A stretch of 64,000 bases of DNA from Trinickia mobilis (GTDB taxonomy: Bacteria > Pseudomonadota > Gammaproteobacteria > Burkholderiales > Burkholderiaceae): positions 264,384 to 328,383 of the forward strand of contig NZ_JAFLRF010000001.1 of assembly GCF_017315705.1 (NCBI RefSeq). Direction: 5' to 3'. Each line of letters begins with the position of its first letter. Within the stretch, counting starts at the first letter, position 1. The translations under genes were made by a program, and so were the position numbers. The notes below the pieces were generated by a model that was not told the DNA's origin, ran no database searches, and was given only the letters and a program-made list of their open reading frames with translations. This document shows, one piece after another, positions 16,720 through 26,317 of this stretch.

Positions 16720-18212
16720 TAGGCGATCCTCACGCAGACGTTGGTCAGTTCCGAATAGAAGTCCATCGAATGCCGGCCGCCTTCGCGGCCGAAGCCGGAA
16801 AGCTTGGTGCCGCCGAACGGCGTGCGAAGGTCGCGCTCGAACCATGCGTTGAGCCACACGATGCCCGTTTCGATCTGGCGCGCGACGCGATGCCCGCGCT
16901 GCAGGTTCGACGTCCACACGCTCGCGGCAAGGCCATACGCGCTGTCGTTGACGCGCCGCACCACCTCGTCTTCGGCGTCGAACGGCGCAACATGGCACAC
17001 GGGGCCGAAGATTTCCTCCGTCACGCATCGTGCGTCATCGGGCAAGCCGGTCCAGATCGTCGGTTCGACAAACGCGCCGTTGTCGTTCGCATCGCCGAAT
17101 GCCGGCACGCCGCCGCCGGTGACGACCGTCGCGCCTTCTGCCACCGCCAGCTTGAAGTAGCTCAGCACCTTGTCGCGATGCTGCTGCGAGATCATCGGCC
17201 CCGTGGTCGTTCCCGGCTCGTACGGCGAGCCCACCTCGAGCGCTTCAGTCTTCTCTTTCAGCGCCGCGACGAAGCGCTCGAAGATCGGACGCTCGACATA
17301 CACGCGCTCCGAACACAGGCACACTTGACCCGCATTCGTGAAGCTCGAACGGAGCACACCCTCCACCGCCTGATCGAAGTCGGCATCGGCAAACACGACC
17401 GCCGCGTTCTTGCCGCCGAGCTCGAACGACACGTTCTTCACGCCGTCCGCGACCGCCTTCATGATCGCGCTGCCGGTCTTCGACTCGCCGGTAAACGTGA
17501 TCGCGTCGATATCGGCGTGACGGGTCAGCCATTCGCCCGCCGCATTCGCGCCATGTCCGTGAATCAAATTGAAAACGCCGGCGGGCAGCCCGATGTCGCG
17601 CATCACTTCGGCGAGCAGCGTCGCCGAGGTCGGCGTCTCTTCCGAAGGCTTCGCGACGACGCAGTTGCCCATCGCGAGCGCCGGCGCCACTTTCCACGAG
17701 AACAGCAAGAGCGGCAGATTCCAAGGCGAAATCACGCCGACCACGCCAAGCGGCTTGCGCGTCACGTAGTTGATGAACTCGCGCCCGTCGCTCGTCGACG
17801 TCTCGAAGAACTCGCTGTGCGATGTCCGCACGAGATCCGCGAAGGTGCGGAAATTGGCGATGCCGCGCGCGACGTCGAGGCTTCGCGCCTGGCTGACCGG
17901 GCGCCCGGTATCGGCCACTTCCGCCGCGACGAAATCGTCGAAGCGCACCTGGATACCATCGGCGATCTTGTGCAGCCAATCGGCGCGCGCTTGCGCGCTC
18001 AGTTGTCCCCACGGACCGCGCTGCGCACGCTTGGCTGCACGCACCGCCGCATCGACGATGCGCATGTCGGCCTCCGCCACGCGCGACAGCTCGCTTCCGT
18101 CGACCGGGCTGATATTGGCGAAAGTCTGGTCCGAGTCGGCGAAGTCTCCGTCGACGAAATGGCGCAGCCGTTTCGGCAAGGCGGCTTGCGAAGATGCGTT
18201 CACGTAGTTCAC
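16719..18212 (-). CDS. nbaE: 2-aminomuconate-6-semialdehyde dehydrogenase
   Basis: The ~497-residue aldehyde dehydrogenase is the first gene of the E-H-J-I-G-D operon and oxidises 2-aminomuconate semialdehyde to 2-aminomuconate. Expected parts are [30 protein letters not shown], the catalytic Glu in [13 protein letters not shown] and the catalytic Cys in [15 protein letters not shown], followed by EEIFGPV and [18 protein letters not shown] at 18212 has GGAG five bases upstream and is preferred over the GTG at 18230. The regulatory module at 18261-18318 precedes it. Confidence 0.92.
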   Translation of the reverse strand: MNYVNASSQAALPKRLRHFVDGDFADSDQTFANISPVDGSELSRVAEADMRIVDAAVRAAKRAQRGPWGQLSAQARADWLHKIADGIQVRFDDFVAAEVADTGRPVSQARSLDVARGIANFRTFADLVRTSHSEFFETSTSDGREFINYVTRKPLGVVGVISPWNLPLLLFSWKVAPALAMGNCVVAKPSEETPTSATLLAEVMRDIGLPAGVFNLIHGHGANAAGEWLTRHADIDAITFTGESKTGSAIMKAVADGVKNVSFELGGKNAAVVFADADFDQAVEGVLRSSFTNAGQVCLCSERVYVERPIFERFVAALKEKTEALEVGSPYEPGTTTGPMISQQHRDKVLSYFKLAVAEGATVVTGGGVPAFGDANDNGAFVEPTIWTGLPDDARCVTEEIFGPVCHVAPFDAEDEVVRRVNDSAYGLAASVWTSNLQRGHRVARQIETGIVWLNAWFERDLRTPFGGTKLSGFGREGGRHSMDFYSELTNVCVRIA

Positions 18213-18260
18213 TTGCACTCCTGCTGTCACAGTGATTGAAAGTCAGTGTAGGCAAGTGCA

Positions 18261-18318
18261 TCGCCGCTGAACAATCAAAGATTCGCTGGCTGGTATAAGG
18301 AGGCGGAATAGCAGGCGG
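18261..18318 (-). promoter_or_regulatory. Upstream module of nbaE (candidate LysR binding region)
   Basis: The segment contains TGAACAATCAAAGATTCG and then TAT-N11-ATA ending in GGAATA. It aligns with 20345-20396 upstream of nbaF, and both modules begin about 58 bp from their start codons. A TAT-N11-ATA spacing resembles the T-N11-A box of LysR regulators. The neighbouring LysR gene is the obvious candidate regulator. Binding is inferred. Confidence 0.6.
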
Positions 18319-18330
18319 CGAAGCACACGC

Positions 18331-19281
18331 TCAGGTCGGGCCCACTTCCCTCAAGCATTGAATGAACGCTTCGCAAGCGGGACTGAGCGTCTTGCCCGAA
18401 CGCACGCTAAAGCCGATCGTGCCGAACGAGCCCGTTTCGCGGATCTCGAGAATGCGCAGCAATCCGCAGCGCACGAACTGGGCGGCGGCGACGTGCGGCA
18501 TCACGGCCACGCGCGGGGCGTCGAGCAGCAGCCCGAGGTTCGTCAACACCGACAGCGATTCGACGAGGTCTTCCGGCAGCTTCAAGCCGGCTGCGCGAAA
18601 CATGCGCTCTACGGCAAGCCTCAACGGAGAGTCGACCGTCGGCAGAATCCACGGCATGCCGGCGAGATCCCTGAGCGACGCATTCGGTGCGCGCGCCAGC
18701 TCGTGCCCCGCACCGACCACGACCGCGAGAGCGTCTTCGAACAGCGCATGATGCGTCAATGGAAAAGCGTCGGAGAGCGGCAGCTCGACCTCGGGCAGAC
18801 GGCCCACCACGATATCGAGTTCGCCGGTGGCGAGCGCAGGAAACAACTGTGCGGTAGGTCCTTCGCGCACCGTGACGAGCACATTCGGCGCGCGCGCCTT
18901 GAGGTGGGTGATCGCCGTCGGCAGCAGATGCGCCGATGCGGAGATCAGCGTTCCGACCACCACATGCCCCGCTTCGCCGAAACGGAATTGATCCAATTCT
19001 TCCGTCATATGACGAAACTCGGCGAGCAGCGACTTCACGCGCCGCCCGACGACGCGGCCCAGATCGGTCGGCACCACGCCTCGATTCGAACGCGCGAACA
19101 GCGCGCCTTGAAACGATGCCTCGAGCTCTTGAATGACCTTGGTCACGGCGGGCTGCGTGAGCCGCATTTCGTTGGCGGCATGCAAGATCGAGCCGGTCTC
19201 CATGACCCGGTCGAAGATCAGCAATTGACTGAGTTTGAGACTGCGGCTCAATCCGATCTGGCTTAGTCGATGCTGACGCAT
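18331..19281 (-). CDS. nbaR: LysR-type regulator of 3-hydroxyanthranilate catabolism
   Basis: The 316-residue protein has an N-terminal LysR HTH (SQLLIFDRVMETGSILHAA, LTQPAVTKVIQELEASF) and an effector domain in the GbpR/CbbR-like style (EAGHVVVGTLISASAHLLP). It follows the dioxygenase gene by 18 bp on the same strand, so it is probably co-transcribed with nbaF and nbaC, giving positive feedback if it is an activator. Its location between the two halves of the pathway supports control of both operons. Confidence 0.85.
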   Translation of the reverse strand: MRQHRLSQIGLSRSLKLSQLLIFDRVMETGSILHAANEMRLTQPAVTKVIQELEASFQGALFARSNRGVVPTDLGRVVGRRVKSLLAEFRHMTEELDQFRFGEAGHVVVGTLISASAHLLPTAITHLKARAPNVLVTVREGPTAQLFPALATGELDIVVGRLPEVELPLSDAFPLTHHALFEDALAVVVGAGHELARAPNASLRDLAGMPWILPTVDSPLRLAVERMFRAAGLKLPEDLVESLSVLTNLGLLLDAPRVAVMPHVAAAQFVRCGLLRILEIRETGSFGTIGFSVRSGKTLSPACEAFIQCLREVGPT

Positions 19282-19299
19282 GGTCGTGGACGGCGCTTA

Positions 19300-19845
<546 letters not shown>

Positions 19846-20295
19846 TCAAGATTTCGCGCGCCCGTCTGCTCCGGTGCGCGGAAGATACGCGACTGCCTTG
19901 ATCTCGATCGCGAGGAGCGGATGCGGCAACTGGTGAACGGCGACGGTGGTCCGGGCCGGCCCGGTCTCGTCGAAATACTCCCCGTACACCTCGTTATAGC
20001 CGCCGAAGTCGTTCATGTTGACGAGAAACGCCGTGATGTCGACGAGGCTGGACAGGTCCGCGCCTTGCGCGCGCAGAATATCCCGGAGGTTCTCGATGAC
20101 CGCGCGAGTCTGCGCCCGGATATCGACTTGCGCCGTGCCGAACGCGTCCGCACGGGCGCCGACGAACGTGTTGTCGGGCAGGCGCGCGCTCGTCCCCGAT
20201 ACGTAGAGAAAGTCTCCGGCCCGCACGACATGCGGGAATCGTCCGCGAGGCTTGGCTTTGTCGGCAACGACCAGGCCCTGAATGACGTCTTCCAT
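19846..20295 (-). CDS. nbaF: 2-aminomuconate deaminase (Rid family)
   Basis: The 149-residue RidA/YjgF-fold protein starts at an ATG with AAGGGG upstream and contains [20 protein letters not shown], a central [18 protein letters not shown] and [20 protein letters not shown]. It hydrolyses 2-aminomuconate to 4-oxalocrotonate and ammonia. First gene of the F-C-R transcript. Confidence 0.93.
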   Translation of the reverse strand: MEDVIQGLVVADKAKPRGRFPHVVRAGDFLYVSGTSARLPDNTFVGARADAFGTAQVDIRAQTRAVIENLRDILRAQGADLSSLVDITAFLVNMNDFGGYNEVYGEYFDETGPARTTVAVHQLPHPLLAIEIKAVAYLPRTGADGRAKS

Positions 20296-20344
20296 TGGAT
20301 TGCCCCTTGCACTGAGTGACGGATGCCAGTCTATGAAGCGCGAA

Positions 20345-20396
20345 GCCGCCTGAATAATCAAAATTCGTCCGCCTGCTATTCAGTTTTGGAATACCG
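20345..20396 (-). promoter_or_regulatory. Upstream module of nbaF (candidate LysR binding region)
   Basis: TGAATAATCAAAATTCG is followed by the perfect inverted repeat TATTC-N7-GAATA at 20377-20393, which fits a T-N11-A LysR box. The block aligns with 18261-18318 upstream of nbaE at the same distance from the start codon. The rest of the 20396-20751 gap shows no gene. Confidence 0.65.
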
Positions 20397-20751
20397 CTAT
20401 GACGCAGCGCAACACGGCACGGAAAGGCGCGCCATGCCGTCGAATTCTTCCGATGTCCAGCGCAATTCACGCATACCCGGCGCCTCCTGTCGACGTGAAC
20501 GATCAATGCCGATGTTTCGAGCGATCGTAGCGCAAACCGGGTCCGCGCAAGCAGGCTGCAAATAGACACTATCCAAGGGCCTGCATGCCGCACGCGGCGG
20601 ATCTGCCCTATGCTCGCGGCTCGGAAGCCGCGCGCTGCGACACGCCTGCGCGAGCGATCATCGCGCACGCGAACTGCGGCATACTGAACCCGTCTCCAAG
20701 CAACCGTGTAACGCGCTTTACGCCTGCTTCGCGCACTTGAAGGAAACGAAT

Positions 20752-21528
20752 ATGTCATTCGCTCACGCGCCCCATCGCCGCATCGCCGCATCCGGGCCCA
20801 CGTCCGCTGCCGAGCAGCAGACCCGCATCGATCTCGCCGCCGCCTACCGGCTCGCCGCCCTCAATCAATGGGACGATCTCATCTACACGCATATCTCGGC
20901 GAGCGTGCCGGACGAGCCCGGCCATTTCCTGATCAACCCGTTCGGGCTCGCATTCGAGGAAGTGTGCGCGTCGAATCTCGTGAAGATCGACATCGAAGGC
21001 AACATCGTCGGCGAGAGCGAATACCCCGTGAACGCAACGGGCTTCGCGCTGCACGCCGCCGTGCACGCCGCGCGCGCCGCCGCTTTTTGCGTGATGCATC
21101 TGCACAATACGGCGGGCATTGCCGTCTCCGCGCAGCGCGAGGGCCTCTTGCCCGCTTCGCAGCACGCGCTGCGCTTTTACGGCCAGCTCGCCTATCACGA
21201 CTATGAAGGGCTGGCGTTCACGCCAGCCGAAGGCGCGCGGCTCGTGGCGCACCTAGGCGACAAACCCGCGATGCTGTTGCGCAATCACGGCACGCTGACC
21301 GCCGGCCGCACTGTCGCGGAGGCTTATGTGCTGATGGCCACGCTCATCAAAGCCTGCGAAATACAGCTCCAGGCGCAAGGCAGCAAGCAAGACCTCGTGC
21401 TGCCGGACGACACTGTCGCCAAGCGCACGGCGGAGCAACTGCTCGACGGCGGCGCAATCGAAGGCGTGCTCGAATGGCCCGCGCTGCTGCGCAAGCTCGA
21501 CCGCATCGATACGTCGTATCGCGACTAA
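20752..21528 (+). CDS. Class II aldolase/adducin-family protein
   Basis: The 258-residue protein (start 20752, GAAGGAAACG upstream) has the class II aldolase head-domain fold: LAALNQWDDLIYTHISAS, the zinc-binding CVMHLHNTAG (HxH) and LLRNHGTLTAG. It is divergent from nbaF and followed by a tautomerase gene. It has no established place in the 3-hydroxyanthranilate route. Proteins of this family act as aldolases, epimerases or decarboxylases on hydroxy-acid phosphates and related compounds, so its substrate is open. Confidence 0.85.
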   Translation: MSFAHAPHRRIAASGPTSAAEQQTRIDLAAAYRLAALNQWDDLIYTHISASVPDEPGHFLINPFGLAFEEVCASNLVKIDIEGNIVGESEYPVNATGFALHAAVHAARAAAFCVMHLHNTAGIAVSAQREGLLPASQHALRFYGQLAYHDYEGLAFTPAEGARLVAHLGDKPAMLLRNHGTLTAGRTVAEAYVLMATLIKACEIQLQAQGSKQDLVLPDDTVAKRTAEQLLDGGAIEGVLEWPALLRKLDRIDTSYRD

Positions 21529-21580
21529 GCAAGTCGCGGCGCCAACCTATTCATCCCACCAATTGCCAAGGAGAAAAGCA

Positions 21581-21778
21581 ATGCCGACATTCCATATCGA
21601 ACTGTTCGAAGGCCGAAGCATTGAGCAAAAACGCAAGTTCGTCGAAGCGATTACGCGCGTGACGTGTGAGACGCTCGGCTGCGAAGCGAGCTCCGTAGAC
21701 ATCATCCTCACCGACGTCAAGCGCGAAAACTGGGCGACCGCGGGCCGCCTGTGGTCCGATCCGGAGCCGTCCGTTTGA
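21581..21778 (+). CDS. 4-oxalocrotonate tautomerase-family protein
   Basis: The 65-residue protein starts MPTFHIELFEGRSIEQKRK, so removal of Met leaves the catalytic Pro1 of the tautomerase superfamily. The start has AAGGAG upstream. Tautomerisation of 2-hydroxymuconate to 4-oxalocrotonate is the one step between deaminase and decarboxylase, and this gene supplies it. It follows the aldolase gene by 52 bp on the same strand. The C-terminal half (VDIILTDVKRENWATAG) is typical for the family. Confidence 0.88.
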   Translation: MPTFHIELFEGRSIEQKRKFVEAITRVTCETLGCEASSVDIILTDVKRENWATAGRLWSDPEPSV

Positions 21779-21802
21779 ACGGCTCTCGACCTCGCTGAAG
21801 TT

Positions 21803-21826
21803 CTTTGCACGCCTTAGCGTGCAAAG
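21803..21826 (+). terminator. Hairpin after the tautomerase gene
   Basis: CTTTGCACGC, loop CTTA, GCGTGCAAAG: a perfect 10-bp stem 25 bp after the stop codon. A T-run is missing, so it may be an inefficient terminator or an mRNA end. Confidence 0.55.
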
Positions 21827-22412
21827 CACGAAAGCGGCGCTTTTCAAGGCCCCTGTCCGAAATGCGCGAGGCTTCGACGCCTCGCGGCACAATATTTCAA
21901 CAAAACCGCAACGGCGAACTTTTGTCCTTGCATCGCTATTTGGCGGGCACTAATTTTCCGTTCTAGGACCGCGTAAAAGGGATCGGCGCAACGCCCGGCA
22001 CCTCGCGAGCTTCGCGCGCCGACGCGGCCCGGCAGGTCACAACGGGAGCCCCACCATGCATCGCCCGCCGATCTTCGCGGCGGGTGTGGCCGTGCGCCGC
22101 GCTCGCCTGGTACCGAGAATGTTTCGCCGTCCGCATCGTGCGCCAAGCATCCTCCATGACGGTTTTTCCGCTTATTGCGAATGCCCCGCGTGGCATCGCA
22201 TTGTGTTGCCCAGGCACACAGGCGAGAGGCAAGACGGGCACCACTGCCTGTTCGCGCCTCGACGGCGGCAGAGCATTTCGTTCGACTGAGAATTGCGCAA
22301 TGAGGCCCGGGCGTTATCAATTTGAAATAACCATGAAAGAAATCTGCAAGAAGGGCGGCGCGCCGTGCGCGCTGCAGCGCGGTAGATTGCCGCACTTTTC
22401 AATGATCAGTCA

Positions 22413-22428
22413 ATTGACGTCCGTCAAT
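22413..22428. promoter_or_regulatory. FNR/ANR-like palindrome upstream of cioA
   Basis: ATTGAC-GTCC-GTCAAT is a perfect inverted repeat with the TTGAY-N4-RTCAA layout of FNR/ANR-type sites. It lies about 200 bp before a cytochrome bd-type oxidase operon, which such regulators often control. The C/G at the inner position departs from the TTGAT consensus. Confidence 0.45.
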
Positions 22429-22489
22429 TTGTGCTTCAACGAATCGTTACGCATCAGTGACTTACGTCTCGAAATTTGATGCGCGTCAT

Positions 22490-22502
22490 TGACGACTCGT
22501 CA
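22490..22502. promoter_or_regulatory. 13-bp palindrome upstream of cioA
   Basis: TGACGA-C-TCGTCA is a perfect palindrome around one base, 127 bp before the cioA start. It is a possible operator. Its regulator is unknown. Confidence 0.4.
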
Positions 22503-22628
22503 TAAAGCGCCGGAACGCAGCGCAGCAAATTTCGCGTCGCTGCTCTAACCTTGGGTCCATCTGCATAGCACAGCGCAGTGCGCGCCGGCATCGGCCGGCA
22601 CGCGTGGTCAACTTCTGCTCTCTGGCTT

Positions 22629-24047
22629 ATGGAACCCGCACTCAGCGCTTTCGAACTGGCGCGCATTCAGTTCGCCTTCACCATTTCATTCCACATCGTC
22701 TTTCCGGCGCTCAGCATCGGCCTCGCAAGCTTCATCACCGTGCTCGAATGGCGTTGGCTCAAGACCGGCAAGGCGTACTACAAAGACCTGTGTCTGTTCT
22801 GGTCGAAGATCTTCGCGATCGCCTTCGGCATGGGCGTCGTTTCGGGCGTCGTGATGAGCTACGAATTCGGCACCAACTGGGCCGGTTTCTCCAAGTTCGC
22901 CGGCCCCATCACCGGACCGCTCTTGACCTACGAGGTGATGACCGCGTTCTTTCTCGAAGCGGGCTTCCTCGGGATCGCACTGTTCGGATGGAAACGCGTC
23001 GGCCCGCGCGCGCATTTCGGTGCAACGCTGATGGTGGCGATCGGCACGCTGATCTCGACATTCTGGATTCTCGCGTCCAATAGCTGGATGCAGACGCCGC
23101 AAGGCTTCACGATCGCCGACGGCCATGTGGTTCCGGTGGACTGGTTCAAGATCATCTTCAATCCGTCGTTCCCGTATCGTCTCGCGCATATGACGCTCGC
23201 CGCGTTCATCGTCGCCGCGCTCGTGGTGGCCGCAACGGGTGCCTGGCATCTGCTCAAGGGCCGGCGCGACCCGGCGGTCAAGAAGATGTTTTCGATGGCG
23301 CTGTGGCTGCTCCTGATCTTCACGCCGATTCAAGCGTTCGTCGGCGATCAGCACGGCTTGAACACGCGCAAGTACCAGCCCGCGAAGATCGCGGCGATCG
23401 AGGGCTTGTGGCAGACCGAGAAAGGCGGCACGGGGCTCAATCTGTTCGGCATCCCCGACATGGATGCGGAAATCACGCGTTACGCCGTGGCGATTCCACA
23501 CCTCGGCAGCCTGATTCTCACGCACAGTTGGGACGGCGAGATTCGCGGCCTGAAAGAGTTTCCGAAGGAAGACAGGCCGAATTCGACCGTGGTGTTCTGG
23601 AGTTTTCGCATCATGGCCGGGCTCGGCATGCTGATGATCCTGATGTCCGCGCTGTCGTGGTGGCTGCGCCTGCGCGGGCGCCTTTTCGACGCGAAGTGGT
23701 TTCACCGCTTCGTCGTCGCAATGGGGCCGACCGGCGTCATCTCGCTGCTCGCGGGCTGGGTCACGACCGAAGTCGGCCGCCAGCCGTGGGTCGTGTACGG
23801 CGTGATGCGCACGGCGCAGGCGGTGTCGCCGCTCACCACGCAGCAAGTCGGCATTTCGCTGATGGTATTCGTGGCCGTCTACTTCCTCGTGTTCGGCACG
23901 GGCGTGTACTACATCCTGAAGCTGATGCAAAACGGGCCCGCGCTGCCGCCGCCGCGGCGGGAGACGGAACGCGACACGCCGCACGATACGAAGCCGCGCC
24001 CCACGCATCAGCCGATGCCCGCGCCCAAACACTTGATCGACGCCTGA
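22629..24047 (+). CDS. cioA: Cytochrome bd-type (CIO) quinol oxidase subunit I
   Basis: The 472-residue polytopic membrane protein is the haem-carrying subunit of the bd oxidase, passing electrons from quinol to oxygen. Family landmarks are ELARIQFAFTISFHIVFPA, MSYEFGTNWAGF, the quinol-site GDQHGLNTRKYQPAKIAAIE and VTTEVGRQPWVVYG. It lacks the long Q-loop insert of E. coli CydA, which places it in the short-loop, cyanide-insensitive (CioA) group. The start at 22629 is chosen for homology; the ribosome binding site is weak. It is followed by cioB and a small subunit gene. Confidence 0.94.
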   Translation: MEPALSAFELARIQFAFTISFHIVFPALSIGLASFITVLEWRWLKTGKAYYKDLCLFWSKIFAIAFGMGVVSGVVMSYEFGTNWAGFSKFAGPITGPLLTYEVMTAFFLEAGFLGIALFGWKRVGPRAHFGATLMVAIGTLISTFWILASNSWMQTPQGFTIADGHVVPVDWFKIIFNPSFPYRLAHMTLAAFIVAALVVAATGAWHLLKGRRDPAVKKMFSMALWLLLIFTPIQAFVGDQHGLNTRKYQPAKIAAIEGLWQTEKGGTGLNLFGIPDMDAEITRYAVAIPHLGSLILTHSWDGEIRGLKEFPKEDRPNSTVVFWSFRIMAGLGMLMILMSALSWWLRLRGRLFDAKWFHRFVVAMGPTGVISLLAGWVTTEVGRQPWVVYGVMRTAQAVSPLTTQQVGISLMVFVAVYFLVFGTGVYYILKLMQNGPALPPPRRETERDTPHDTKPRPTHQPMPAPKHLIDA

Positions 24048-24105
24048 GCGCGCGCCGCATCGCTATCGCCGGAACTCACAAAACCCCTGGATTTCGAGGC
24101 TTAAA

Positions 24106-25107
24106 ATGGATGTGACCGTTGTCTGGGCTGCGATCATCGCGCTCGGCCTGTTCCTGTATGTCGTGCTCGACGGTTTCGACCTCGGCATCGGCATCATCTT
24201 TCCGTTCTTCCCCGAGGAGCGCGAGCGCGACCTGATGATGAACACCGTCGCCCCCGTATGGGACGGCAACGAGACTTGGCTCGTGCTCGGCGGCGCGTCG
24301 CTCTTCGCGGTGTTTCCGGTCGTCTATTCGACCGTGCTCTCGGCGCTCTACCTGCCGCTCATCTTCATGCTCGTGTGCCTGATCTTTCGCGGCGTGTCGT
24401 TCGAGATCCGCGCCAAGGCGCAGCGCACGAAGCCCATGTGGGATCTCGCGTTCATGGGCGGCTCGGCCGGCGCCGCGTTCTTCCAAGGGATTGCGCTCGG
24501 TGCGTTCCTGCAAGGCATTCCTGTCGAGAGCGGCCAGTTCGCCGGCAGCGCGTTCGGCTGGCTCACACCTTTCAGCCTGCTGACGGGGCTCGGCCTCGTG
24601 GCGACCTACGCGCTCCTCGGCGCGTGCTGGCTCGTCGCGAAGACGGAGGGCGATCTGCAGCGGCGCCTGCATCGCGTCGTGTGGCCGCTCACGCTCGTGC
24701 TGCTCGCGTTCATCGCGATGGTCAGCGTATGGACTCCGCTGCAGGACCCGAGCGTGGCCACACGCTGGTTCGATTCGGGCTTGTTCTATCGCTTGCTGCC
24801 GGTGCCGTTCCTCGTCGCGGTCTGCGCGTTCGTCATGTACCGCGCGGTCAACGGGCGGCATCACGCGACGCCGTTCTTCATCGCGCTCGCGCTCGTCCTG
24901 CTCGGTTACGCAGGCTTGCTCGTGACGCTCTGGCCGTATGCGATTCCGTCGAGCGTGACGGTGTGGGAGGCCGCCGCGCCGCGGTCGAGCCAGACCTTCA
25001 CACTCGCCGGGGCGGCAGTGATCCTGCCGGTCATTCTCGGCTACACGATCTTGGGCTATTGGGTTTTCCGCGGAAAGGTGCGCCATGGCGACGCGCATTA
25101 TCACTAA
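24106..25107 (+). CDS. cioB: Cytochrome bd-type (CIO) quinol oxidase subunit II
   Basis: The 333-residue membrane protein starts MDVTVVWAAIIALGLFLYVV and continues LDGFDLGIGI, with WDGNETWLVLGGA and FRGVSFEIRAKA. These are standard CydB/CioB features. It has eight to nine hydrophobic segments and a normal length. It lies 58 bp after cioA, and its last 23 bp overlap the small downstream gene. Confidence 0.95.
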   Translation: MDVTVVWAAIIALGLFLYVVLDGFDLGIGIIFPFFPEERERDLMMNTVAPVWDGNETWLVLGGASLFAVFPVVYSTVLSALYLPLIFMLVCLIFRGVSFEIRAKAQRTKPMWDLAFMGGSAGAAFFQGIALGAFLQGIPVESGQFAGSAFGWLTPFSLLTGLGLVATYALLGACWLVAKTEGDLQRRLHRVVWPLTLVLLAFIAMVSVWTPLQDPSVATRWFDSGLFYRLLPVPFLVAVCAFVMYRAVNGRHHATPFFIALALVLLGYAGLLVTLWPYAIPSSVTVWEAAAPRSSQTFTLAGAAVILPVILGYTILGYWVFRGKVRHGDAHYH

Positions 25108-25258
25108 ATCGATTGCCGCGCTTCAGCGCGCGAGCTGGGCGATGCCGCGCTGGGTCTGGTGCGTCGCGCTGTGGTGCGTCGGCGTAAGCGGCGCGATGCT
25201 GGTCGGCGCGCTGTTCAAGGTGTTCATGAACGTTACGCTATTTGCCGTATCGAAGTGA
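25085..25258 (+). CDS. Small bd-oxidase-associated membrane protein (DUF2474-like)
   Basis: A 57-residue frame starts inside the end of cioB and reads MATRIITKSI, then a single hydrophobic helix (WVWCVALWCVGVSGAMLVGA) and FKVFMNV. The position and single-helix form match the DUF2474/CydX-like peptides that accompany bd oxidases. The overlap suggests translational coupling. It is short enough to be missed by gene finders. Confidence 0.75.
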   Translation: MATRIITKSIAALQRASWAMPRWVWCVALWCVGVSGAMLVGALFKVFMNVTLFAVSK

Positions 25259-25275
25259 TCGGCAGCGCAGGACCA

Positions 25276-25307
25276 CGCCGGGGATGCGGTGATCGGCATC
25301 CCCGGCG
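25276..25307 (+). terminator. Terminator of the cio operon
   Basis: CGCCGGGGATGC / GCATCCCCGGCG makes a perfect 12-bp stem with an 8-nt loop, 17 bp after the last cio gene, followed by a pyrimidine-rich CTTCCCTCTCTCC. Confidence 0.7.
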
Positions 25308-25339
25308 CTTCCCTCTCTCCCCGTCTTTCCCCGCTCCCT

Positions 25340-25381
25340 CACCGCGCGGTATGCATTAGACGAAATGGCGCGGTGCTTTTT
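25340..25381 (+). terminator. Second hairpin with T-run
   Basis: CACCGCGC / GCGCGGTG (8-bp stem, 20-nt loop) is followed by CTTTTT, a rho-independent terminator layout on the + strand. A near-perfect 26-bp palindrome (25381-25406) follows directly and could serve the convergent DUF1007 gene. Confidence 0.6.
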
Positions 25382-25431
25382 GAAGCGGCGACGCGTCGTC
25401 GCTTCAGCACCGGGCCGCACGGCTAGCCGCA

Positions 25432-26067
25432 TCAGCACGCGATGCTCGTCGCCACGGGCACCACCGCACCGCCGAAAATCGGATGCTTGTCGTCGTCGAA
25501 ATCGTGCGTCTTGCAGGTTTGGGACGCCCCCGCACCGAGCGTCACGTGGCGTGCGCCCGATGGCTCGTAGTCGACAAAGAAACTCTCGTCCCACACGCCT
25601 AGCTGCACTTTCGCGCGCGTCGCGTCGACGGCTTGTTGCGGCACGAGCGAGAAACGGTAGACCAGGCGCCCGTTCTCGATCGCCACCCGGAAGTTCGACG
25701 CAACGCCAAAACGCAGCGGCACCCCGTCGACGAACAGATGGGTGAAGTAATCGGCATCCTCGAGCGACGAGAACGCCTGCTCCCAGAACAATTGCGTCTG
25801 CGCCGCGTTCAACGGACCGCTCGCCGGCAGTTCGGACAGCCCCGCAATCGCCACCGGAAAGCCCCGCGAGAAAATCCATGTCTCGTTGACCGCAACGATC
25901 GCGGTGCCCCGCATATCGACCGACAAGGCATAGTTGATCCACACATGCGGATGCGCGTACGCCGTTTGAGCGGCCAGCCACACCACCGTCGCCAGGGCGA
26001 TATGCCGCCAATCGCGCATGGCGCGCGATAAGCGTTTCATCCCAGCAGACGTGCGATCCAAACTCAT
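25432..26067 (-). CDS. DUF1007-family exported protein
   Basis: The 211-residue protein has a signal peptide (IALATVVWLAAQTAYA, then HPHVWINY), the mature start typical of DUF1007. The rest is mainly beta-strand-like with a late SQTCKTHDFDDDKHPIFGG segment rich in metal-binding side chains. DUF1007 proteins often neighbour nickel/cobalt or zinc transporters, but none is seen here. The ATG at 26067 has AAGG six bases upstream. Confidence 0.8.
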   Translation of the reverse strand: MSLDRTSAGMKRLSRAMRDWRHIALATVVWLAAQTAYAHPHVWINYALSVDMRGTAIVAVNETWIFSRGFPVAIAGLSELPASGPLNAAQTQLFWEQAFSSLEDADYFTHLFVDGVPLRFGVASNFRVAIENGRLVYRFSLVPQQAVDATRAKVQLGVWDESFFVDYEPSGARHVTLGAGASQTCKTHDFDDDKHPIFGGAVVPVATSIAC

Positions 26068-26317
26068 TTCCATCCTTGCAGCGACGCCGATCGGCAAATA
26101 GCCGTTCTACGCCGGAATTACCGGTTCGACAATTCCAATCTATGAGACTCATAGGTTGCGGTCGTGACGGGGGCGGGCGCCGTTAATGAACCGAAGAACC
26201 GAAGCAGGCGTTCGGGGCGGCATCCTGCAAACATCGGCGATTCAGGCTACCCTGTCTGCCGTTCCTGCTTCCGCCCGCAGGCCAGTGGGGCGACAGGCTA
26301 CCTCCATCAGGAAAGCA

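Larger units (their letters stand above)
21779..22628. other. Intergenic region without a supported gene
   Basis: About 850 bp separate the tautomerase gene from cioA. The first part holds a hairpin (21803-21826); the last 220 bp hold two palindromes close to cioA. The open frames in between have no family signature and no ribosome binding site. Confidence 0.7.

Noticed and set aside
21844..22395. 183-codon minus-strand frame in the gap before cioA
   Set aside because: No ribosome binding site or recognisable domain, and base composition like non-coding DNA.
25381..25406. Near-perfect 26-bp palindrome as an attachment site or operator
   Set aside because: It sits between convergent genes next to a terminator and is better explained as a transcription-end hairpin.
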